Source: Deinococcus cellulosilyticus NBRC 106333 = KACC 11606 | Lineage (GTDB): Bacteria; Deinococcota; Deinococci; Deinococcales; Deinococcaceae | Reading direction: 5' to 3' | NCBI RefSeq assembly: GCF_007990775.1 | Contig: NZ_BJXB01000045.1 | Coordinates: 1-27,820 of the forward strand | DNA length: 27,820 nt | Notes under the pieces: generated by a model | What the model saw: the letters and a program-made list of their open reading frames with translations, nothing else | Database searches by the model: none | What the model was told of the DNA's origin: nothing | Translations under genes and position numbers: made by a program | Shown: one piece after another, positions 23,354-27,820 of the stretch | How positions within the stretch are numbered: the stretch's first letter is position 1 | Layout: each line of letters opens with the position of its first letter

Positions 23354-24484
23354 TCAGGGGGCAGAGGGTTGGAAGGTGGTGGTGCTGCCCGTGGGTCTGG
23401 CATGAACCTTCAGAGGGATGAGCTTTTCAAACACACAGGCGATGCTGCGGTAAACAACGTGCTTCACTTCTCTCAGCAGAGTCTTTCTGAGGTCAGCAAT
23501 CTGCTTACTCAGGGACCTTGAAGGATTGAAATACAGCTCAACAAAAGGGATCAGCTTCTGCAGTGGTGCGAGTGTTTCTGAGTGCAACCAGCGGTAAAGA
23601 GCAGGATTTTCATAAACTGATGACAACCAATCTGGAATTTGAGCTGCTTCTAGTCTGGCTGCACTTAACTCAGCGAGAGCAGCTGAAGCTTTTTCCAGGG
23701 TGGTGGTGACCATCAGATTGACTGTAGCCTTGAGGTCGTGAAGCCTCTGATCCAGGAGAGCCTGGGTGGCCTGTCTGGTGTTGACTGCGACTGCAGGCAA
23801 AGTTCGGGGAAGTTTAACGCTGACAGGGACGTGAGACAACTGATAGGACTCCAGCACCCTGGGCAGTTCTGGAATCCCAAAGGATGGATGCCAGTTCCCC
23901 ATCGGTTTAAGATCCCCCATTATTTTTTCTATGTACTCCGTTTGGCTCTGCAATGGTTTTAAGATCTCAGTGATGTAATTTGAACTGGGCAAATACGATT
24001 GCAGATCCAGAATTTGTGATGCCCGCCACTGTTCCGCTGCTCTTTCCAAAGCCGCATTGTTCACAATGATTTGAGCTGTGGCACTGGCCACCACCTTGCT
24101 GAGTTCGCTTTGGTAACCGGCAACAGCCTCAGAGATGGAGGTGCGGATCTCAGAAAAGCTTTCCATCTGTTTTGACAGAGCAAGACTGGCTTGTGAAGCA
24201 TTGAGTGCAGTCAGTGAACCCAGTCCCAGATCCACCTTGCCCATGTTGGCGATGTCTGCAATGGTTTCAGAGATGGAGGAACGTACCTCGGTGATGCTTT
24301 TCATGTGTTGTGACAGAGACAAACCTGCTTGCGAAGCATTGAGTTCCGTCAGTGAGTCGAGACCCAGATCTTGGGCCGTAGACAGTGTCGCTGGCAAACA
24401 GATTGAAGTGAGTGCCTTCTCCACCACGCGCTGGGGTGCGGTAATTTTATCGATCAGATCTAGGGTTTTGAACAGTTCGCTCAT
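23354..24484 (-). CDS. Repeat-bearing 376-residue protein coupled to an XRE regulator
   Basis: The product is helical and soluble, without signal or membrane span. Residues 39-74 and 85-120 are two copies of one sequence (DLGLxSLTxLNASQAxLxLS, then a helix with SISE), 46 residues apart. The middle contains Ser/Ala/Val-rich helices (about 120-165), and the C-terminal third (about 300-370) has basic and hydrophobic helices (YRWLHSETLAPLQKLIPFVE, then RKTLLREVKHVVY). No enzyme motif was found. The ATG at 24484 overlaps the XRE stop, so the two are translationally coupled and may form a regulator-effector pair. Confidence 0.7.
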   Translation of the reverse strand: MSELFKTLDLIDKITAPQRVVEKALTSICLPATLSTAQDLGLDSLTELNASQAGLSLSQHMKSITEVRSSISETIADIANMGKVDLGLGSLTALNASQASLALSKQMESFSEIRTSISEAVAGYQSELSKVVASATAQIIVNNAALERAAEQWRASQILDLQSYLPSSNYITEILKPLQSQTEYIEKIMGDLKPMGNWHPSFGIPELPRVLESYQLSHVPVSVKLPRTLPAVAVNTRQATQALLDQRLHDLKATVNLMVTTTLEKASAALAELSAARLEAAQIPDWLSSVYENPALYRWLHSETLAPLQKLIPFVELYFNPSRSLSKQIADLRKTLLREVKHVVYRSIACVFEKLIPLKVHARPTGSTTTFQPSAP

Positions 24485-24882
24485 GGGAATGCGCCCTCAC
24501 CAAAGAGGTCCTCATGGGACAGGAATTCCCCTTCTTCCTGCTCTGCCGCTTTGAAGCGGTCCAGAATGTCAGGGAAAGCATCATAAAGTTCATCAGTTTC
24601 AGGGGTGCCTGTGTACGGTGCACCAGCACGTGACAGCTTCAGTTTGCGGTTGGGGTCCAGCTCAACTTCAAAGAGCTCCTGCAACTGGACGGGCCGATCC
24701 AGCAGCACGCTGAGCGCATTAAGGATGTGGTAGAGGCTGTTGAGGTCAATATGTTTGACATCGCCACGGGCCAGGGCGAAGATGCTGGCCCGCCCCACTT
24801 CACCCTGAGTCTGCTTGTGCAGTTTGTAGGCGGTGAGGCCGTTTGCTTTCAGAAAGCTGTTGAGTGCGAGTCGAACTGCCAT
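24481..24882 (-). CDS. XRE-family DNA-binding regulator
   Basis: The 133-residue product has an N-terminal helix-turn-helix of the XRE/Cro type (about 5-65). LALNSFLKANGLTAYKLHKQ is followed by the recognition region RASIFALARGD and the closing helix DLNSLYHILNALSVLLD. The acidic C-terminal tail (about 75-133) has no known domain. An inverted repeat overlaps its -10 box, which suggests autoregulation. The start at 24882 is 11 bases from the -10 box, so the mRNA has a very short leader with no visible ribosome site. It is coupled to the 376-residue gene. Confidence 0.85.
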   Translation of the reverse strand: MAVRLALNSFLKANGLTAYKLHKQTQGEVGRASIFALARGDVKHIDLNSLYHILNALSVLLDRPVQLQELFEVELDPNRKLKLSRAGAPYTGTPETDELYDAFPDILDRFKAAEQEEGEFLSHEDLFGEGAFP

Positions 24883-24893
24883 GATTCCAATCT

Positions 24894-24920
24894 ATTATAG
24901 TATGAATTTTCTGGACTATA
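24894..24920 (-). promoter_or_regulatory. Promoter and operator of the XRE gene
   Basis: On the minus strand a perfect -10 box TATAAT (24899 to 24894) lies 11 bases from the ATG. TATAGT (24896-24901) and ACTATA (24915-24920) form a 6-bp inverted repeat with a 13-base spacer that overlaps the -10 box, the normal layout for self-repression by an XRE protein. Confidence 0.6.
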
Positions 24921-24954
24921 TTTGTCTAGATGTGTGGGTGCCAGACGGGGTTGG

Positions 24955-24985
24955 TTGACAAAGTGTACCAAATTTGGTACACTTT
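24955..24985 (+). promoter_or_regulatory. hicA promoter with 26-bp perfect palindrome
   Basis: TTGACA (24955-24960) and TACACT (24978-24983) are 17 bases apart, a near-consensus promoter. A perfect 26-bp palindrome (24960-24985, half-site AAAGTGTACCAAA) covers the spacer and the -10 box. It is the evident operator for the HicAB complex or the HicB helix-turn-helix domain. Confidence 0.88.
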
Positions 24986-25003
24986 TAATCAGGAGGTGAT
25001 GGT

Positions 25004-25216
25004 ATCGGCAAACTGAGAGTCCCGAGCATTCGCGAGTTCCTGAAGTACCTGAGCAGCAAAGGCTTCTACGAACTCCGCAAAGGCAAAGGGGACCACACCA
25101 TCTGGACCGATGGAACCCACACTGTCCCCATCGACATGGGACAGAACCCGCCCAAAAAAGGCACCTTCAAAAAGATGCTCAAGGACGCGGGACTTCCAGA
25201 AGATGACTTCAGATGA
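25004..25216 (+). CDS. hicA: HicA-type toxin with a non-canonical start
   Basis: The 70-residue reading frame matches HicA mRNA interferases. It begins IGKLRVPSIREFLKYLSSKG, then a GxH catalytic motif (G29, D30, H31) in the stretch KGDHTIWTDGTHTVPID, and a C-terminal KKGTFKKMLKDAGL. No ATG, GTG or TTG opens this frame: a TAA at 24986-24988 closes it upstream, and the only initiation-like codon well placed after AGGAGG (24991-24996) is ATC at 25004, seven bases away. An ATG at 24999 reads another frame and stops after five codons. Rare initiation, a small frameshift or a sequence error are the options. A very poor start could keep toxin levels low. HicB follows. Confidence 0.8.
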   Translation: MGKLRVPSIREFLKYLSSKGFYELRKGKGDHTIWTDGTHTVPIDMGQNPPKKGTFKKMLKDAGLPEDDFR

Positions 25217-25269
25217 GGGGGCGAAAGCCCCCACCCCTCTCAGCCGATGCCACCACCCAAAGGAGTCAC

Positions 25270-25764
25270 ATGAAACAGTACCTGTGCGTGATCGAAAGCG
25301 AAACGGTGAACAGGACCACCACCTACGGGGGCTTCTGTGTGGACCTGCCCGCCACCGTCAACAGCAAATCCACCCGCGAAGAAGTCATGGAGGCCCTGCA
25401 AGAAGCGATGGCTCTGGCCCTGGTGACCCTGCAAGTGGATCTGGGCCGTGACCTTCCCGATCCCACCTCCAGGCCTGAAGACGTGGACACCAGTGACATG
25501 GAGGCGTTTGAGTTTGTGCACCTTTGCCCTGCCCCGGTGGACCCTGTGTCTCTGGAGTTGAATTTTGCTCTGAAGCGCAGCGGGCTGAGCATCACCGAAG
25601 TGGCCCGCCGCATGGGGACCAGCAGGAACGCCGTGTACCGCCTGCTGGACCCCACCTACCACGGGCACAGTTTTGACAGCGTGCGCCGGTTTGCAGAGGC
25701 CCTATCCGGGCAGGTGGTTTTCAAGGTAGACATGGCAGAGGCCTCTGCAGCTTCAGCAGTTTGA
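25270..25764 (+). CDS. hicB: HicB-type antitoxin with C-terminal helix-turn-helix
   Basis: The 164-residue product has a HicB N-terminal fold (about 1-60: YLCVIES, YGGFCVDLPATV, EEVMEALQEAMALAL) that binds and blocks HicA. A linker and an XRE-like helix-turn-helix (about 98-150: LNFALKRSGLSITEVARRMG, then SRNAVYRLLDP) follow and bind the operator. Start 25270 is set by AAAGGAG; the frame is open back to 25213, overlapping hicA. It lies 53 bases after hicA, toxin first, the common order of hicAB. A terminator follows. Confidence 0.88.
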   Translation: MKQYLCVIESETVNRTTTYGGFCVDLPATVNSKSTREEVMEALQEAMALALVTLQVDLGRDLPDPTSRPEDVDTSDMEAFEFVHLCPAPVDPVSLELNFALKRSGLSITEVARRMGTSRNAVYRLLDPTYHGHSFDSVRRFAEALSGQVVFKVDMAEASAASAV

Positions 25765-25780
25765 TCTTCAGGCTCTGGTG

Positions 25781-25804
25781 CCCCTGGTCTAAACCAGGGG
25801 TTTT
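25781..25804 (+). terminator. hicAB terminator
   Basis: CCCCTGGT (25781-25788) and ACCAGGGG (25793-25800) form a perfect 8-bp stem with a 4-base loop, followed by TTTT. Confidence 0.88.
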
Positions 25805-25897
25805 GCGCTGCAATGCGTTTTACGGGCTTGTATCTGACTTCAGGTGATTTATGACCTGATTGAAGCTGCTGGGGTGCTGTTGGCCCTCTGGTGGATC

Positions 25898-25995
25898 GAC
25901 TTTCCCTACGATAAATTATATTATCGTAGGGAAAGTCAGAAATCCAGTTGCCGAGATTTCCACTTTTCTAGTATTCTCGATTTCTAGAAAAGTGG
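25898..25995. repeat. Three consecutive inverted repeats
   Basis: The first is a perfect 17-bp repeat, GACTTTCCCTACGATAA (25898-25914) with its complement at 25921-25937 and a 6-base AT loop. The second is GAAATC/GATTTC (25939-25944 and 25955-25960). The third is a 12-bp repeat, CCACTTTTCTAG (25960-25971) and CTAGAAAAGTGG (25984-25995), extended by one more pair outside. The centres of the first and third are 60 bp apart. The stretch could be a partition, transfer or single-strand origin site, a binding array for regulators, or a structured RNA. Confidence 0.85.
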
Positions 25996-26031
25996 AGGGA
26001 ACTTTTTCGGCTCTTTCCTCGTACTGCAGGC

Positions 26032-26250
26032 ATGTCACCCACAAATGTGCAGCAACTTGAATTCAGCAACTGGCTTCTGGAACCCCTCCAAGCCTTCTTT
26101 GAAAATGTCCAGACCTTCTTTGGCGTCCGTCATGAGGCCCGCAATCTCTTGCAAAGCACTTCTGCTGAATGGAGCTGGTGGCTGCTGGGGGTGTTGATGA
26201 TCGTCTTTTTCTTTGTGGCCCGCAGGGCTCACAACCTGCTACGAGATTGA
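26032..26250 (+). CDS. Small single-span membrane protein
   Basis: The 72-residue product has a soluble N-terminal helix (about 9-45) and a membrane span near the C-terminus (about 48-66, WWLLGVLMIVFFFVARRA), ending in a short basic tail. The ribosome site is weak. It lies between the inverted repeats and parA and has no recognised family. It could be a small toxin-like or maintenance membrane protein, but nothing shows this directly. Confidence 0.6.
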   Translation: MSPTNVQQLEFSNWLLEPLQAFFENVQTFFGVRHEARNLLQSTSAEWSWWLLGVLMIVFFFVARRAHNLLRD

Positions 26251-26267
26251 TAGACATCCAGAAAACC

Positions 26268-26311
26268 AGAATTCTTCAAAAATAGAATTCTAGAAAAATA
26301 TCCGGTATGCT
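26268..26311 (+). promoter_or_regulatory. parA promoter and operator-like palindromes
   Basis: AGAATTCT occurs at 26268-26275 and 26284-26291, 16 bp apart, and overlaps TTCTAGAA (26288-26295). A -10 box TATGCT (26306-26311) ends six bases before the parA ATG, so the message is probably leaderless. The palindromes sit where a -35 box would be, as expected for repression by the RHH protein. Confidence 0.6.
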
Positions 26312-26317
26312 GGATGC

Positions 26318-26974
26318 ATGCGAATTGTCATTGCAAACCAGAAGGGAGGCGTGGGAAAAACCGTCTCAGCGGTCAATCTGGCCTACGCCATCCACAGCCT
26401 CCGGCATGAAAAAAAGGAATCGGTCCTCCTGATTGACGGGGACGAGGAGAACTTCGCGGCCAGTGACTGGGTGGCCACCGGAGCCAAAAATGGCGTCACC
26501 CCGCCATTCGGCTGTGTGACCCTCAAAGATTACGACCCCAAAAAGCACAAGGCGACCCACCTGATGCTCGACACCAAAGGGGGGGAAGGGGAAGACGCCC
26601 TGCTGACCCTCAGCAAGCAGTTTGACCTGCTGATCATCCCCAGCAAGCCAGAGGCCATCAGCCTGCGGGCCTTGATCCGCACCATCCGCCCCCTGGTCAA
26701 AGCGGGCCGCACCAACTACCGTGTGCTCCTCACTGACGTCGCCAGCGCCCCCAGCACCAGCGGGGAGGAAGCGAAGCAGAGCCTGCTGGATGCCGGGGTG
26801 CCGGTGATCGGCCAGATGATCCGCAGGGCCACCGCCGTTGAAGATGCCTCGAATCGGGGCATCTGCGTCCGCGACGTGAAACGCAACAGTCGGGCCTCCC
26901 TGGTGTGGATGGATTACACCATTGTCGCCCGTGAAATTTTTGCCCAGATCCTGCAGCAGGAGGCCATGAAATGA
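26318..26974 (+). CDS. parA: ParA-family partition ATPase
   Basis: The 218-residue product has the deviant Walker A motif KGGVGKT (residues 9-15), Walker A' LLIDGDEENFAASDW (D40) and a Walker B-like strand (LLTDVASAP), in a compact protein without an N-terminal helix-turn-helix. Small ParA proteins of this type (ParF or type Ib) pair with an RHH centromere-binding partner, which is encoded next. ParA hydrolyses ATP on the nucleoid to position plasmid copies. There is no ribosome site, and the -10 box is six bases from the ATG, pointing to a leaderless mRNA. The stop overlaps the next start as ATGA. Confidence 0.92.
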   Translation: MRIVIANQKGGVGKTVSAVNLAYAIHSLRHEKKESVLLIDGDEENFAASDWVATGAKNGVTPPFGCVTLKDYDPKKHKATHLMLDTKGGEGEDALLTLSKQFDLLIIPSKPEAISLRALIRTIRPLVKAGRTNYRVLLTDVASAPSTSGEEAKQSLLDAGVPVIGQMIRRATAVEDASNRGICVRDVKRNSRASLVWMDYTIVAREIFAQILQQEAMK

Positions 26975-27180
26975 GCAAATTTGGAAAATTCTCTGTGACC
27001 GATGACGCCGACACCAGCAGCACCAGTGAAAAAGTGGAACGGGTGAAGGTTGGCATTCAGATTCGCAAAGACCTGAAAAAAGCTGTTGCAGTGGCAGCTG
27101 CAGATGAAGAACTGAAGGAATACCAGATCTACGAAGCAGCTCTCGAACTGTACTTCAAATCCAGGAAGGAAAACTCCTGA
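26971..27180 (+). CDS. RHH-type centromere-binding partner of ParA
   Basis: The 69-residue product has a flexible N-terminal tail (1-23) and a C-terminal ribbon-helix-helix pattern: strand ERVKVGIQI, helix RKDLKKAVAVAAADEE and helix YQIYEAALELYFKSRKE. Its length and layout fit ParG/omega-like partners that bind the centromere and stimulate ParA. ATG at 26971 overlaps the parA stop as ATGA. The stop overlaps the start of the protease gene, so all three are probably one operon. The palindromes upstream of parA are its likely binding sites. Confidence 0.8.
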   Translation: MSKFGKFSVTDDADTSSTSEKVERVKVGIQIRKDLKKAVAVAAADEELKEYQIYEAALELYFKSRKENS

Positions 27181-27820
27181 TGCTTTCACCCATCGCCAAC
27201 TCCAACATAATTCATCGAGTCGCGAAAGTCATCTGGGGCAGTGGCACCGGTACAGGGGTTTTTGTGGATTACCGCGACACCATGTACTTCATTACTGCCT
27301 ACCATGTGGTCAAAGGAATAAAAGATGGACACCTCCTTACAATCATGCCTCACACAGGCAAAGAAGTAACTGTCACCGTGCGAATTGTTTGCATGAGTCC
27401 TGACGCAGACTACATTGTTTTCACCTTCGATGAGTTCGCTGGCCAACTGCCCCTCGCAAACCTTCCAGTCCACTTGGACCTTGAGTTCACGCTCACCCAG
27501 GAAGCCCTGTATGTGGGATATCCAAAGGGGCTGGTCATGACTGGAGGCGATGGGCAGGGCATTCCAAAAACATTGCCCCTGTTCAAGCAGGGAATCATAT
27601 CAGCTCTGGATTCCTCAGACCCGGCAGACCAGTTCATACTCCTAGACTCTGCAGGAAATGCTGGCTTCTCAGGTGGTCCCATCTTTGTGGTTGAGAAGCA
27701 GCTAGCAGCCGGGGGAGGCATCACCCACCTGATTGGGATTGTTTTGGCAAACTTGCGGGATGATGAAACCGGCAACTACCTTTTCGCCTATGCTCGGTCC
27801 ATCAAACAGATCACAGACCA
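27180..27820 (+). CDS. Trypsin-like serine protease, C-terminus cut by window edge
   Basis: From ATG 27180 the frame is open to the edge (213 residues). It has the chymotrypsin-fold triad: His42 in FITAYHVV, Asp77 in DADYIVF and Ser164 in GNAGFSGGPIF. A glycine-rich start (WGSGTGTGVFVD) is typical of HtrA-like and S1 proteases. There is no signal peptide or membrane span at the N-terminus, so it should act in the cytoplasm. The start overlaps the RHH stop. A protease in a partition operon is unusual; it may belong to a defence or conflict system that continues to the right. Confidence 0.85.
   Translation, partial: MLSPIANSNIIHRVAKVIWGSGTGTGVFVDYRDTMYFITAYHVVKGIKDGHLLTIMPHTGKEVTVTVRIVCMSPDADYIVFTFDEFAGQLPLANLPVHLDLEFTLTQEALYVGYPKGLVMTGGDGQGIPKTLPLFKQGIISALDSSDPADQFILLDSAGNAGFSGGPIFVVEKQLAAGGGITHLIGIVLANLRDDETGNYLFAYARSIKQITD

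Overview
The window reads as part of a plasmid or other extrachromosomal replicon from a diderm bacterium, most likely Deinococcus or a close relative. The grounds are an iteron-controlled RepA-type initiator, a ParA/ribbon-helix-helix partition pair, a type IV secretion (T4SS) gene block, several toxin-antitoxin-like modules, moderately GC-rich coding DNA, and promoters whose -10 box lies so close to the start codon that the mRNA must be leaderless or nearly so, a habit common in Deinococcus. The genus is an inference from gene style; no ribosomal or housekeeping gene is present to confirm it.

Region 1 (1-11096) is a T4SS locus with divergent transcription from about 3222-3311. Leftward run a VirB10/TrbI-like scaffold with a periodic 15-residue repeat, a small membrane protein and a P-loop protein cut by the left edge. 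Rightward run a VirB2-like pilin, a VirB3-like protein, the VirB4 ATPase, a secreted VirB5/TrbJ-like protein, a VirB6/TrbL-like membrane protein, a secreted degenerate phospholipase-D-fold-like protein, a small membrane/coiled-coil protein, a VirB11-superfamily ATPase that looks like SpoIIIAA/Ycf45, and a short membrane protein. Most neighbours overlap by ATGA-type junctions, so they are probably translationally coupled. No VirB7, VirB8, VirB9, relaxase or VirD4 is recognisable here.

Region 2 (11100-17270) is accessory: a possible winged-helix protein, a large helical TPR-like protein followed directly by a 46-residue lipoprotein-like peptide, two small unknown proteins, and a three-gene unit (possible DNA-binding protein, a small gene that appears frameshifted, a six-span membrane protein).

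Region 3 (17271-19776) is the replication module: nine iterons in three triplets, an inverted repeat next to the start of repA, RepA, and a small membrane-anchored protein directly downstream.

Region 4 (19777-25804) is a patchwork: a 717-bp segment bounded by 15-bp inverted repeats and holding a gene with an in-frame stop, small unknown genes, a DnaQ-fold protein lacking key catalytic residues, a RelE-like toxin, an XRE regulator coupled to a repeat-bearing 376-residue protein, and a HicA/HicB module in which hicA has no ATG/GTG/TTG start.

Region 5 (25805-27820) has a run of three inverted repeats, a small membrane protein, ParA, an RHH centromere-binding candidate and a trypsin-like serine protease cut by the right edge. 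The last three genes overlap and probably form one operon.
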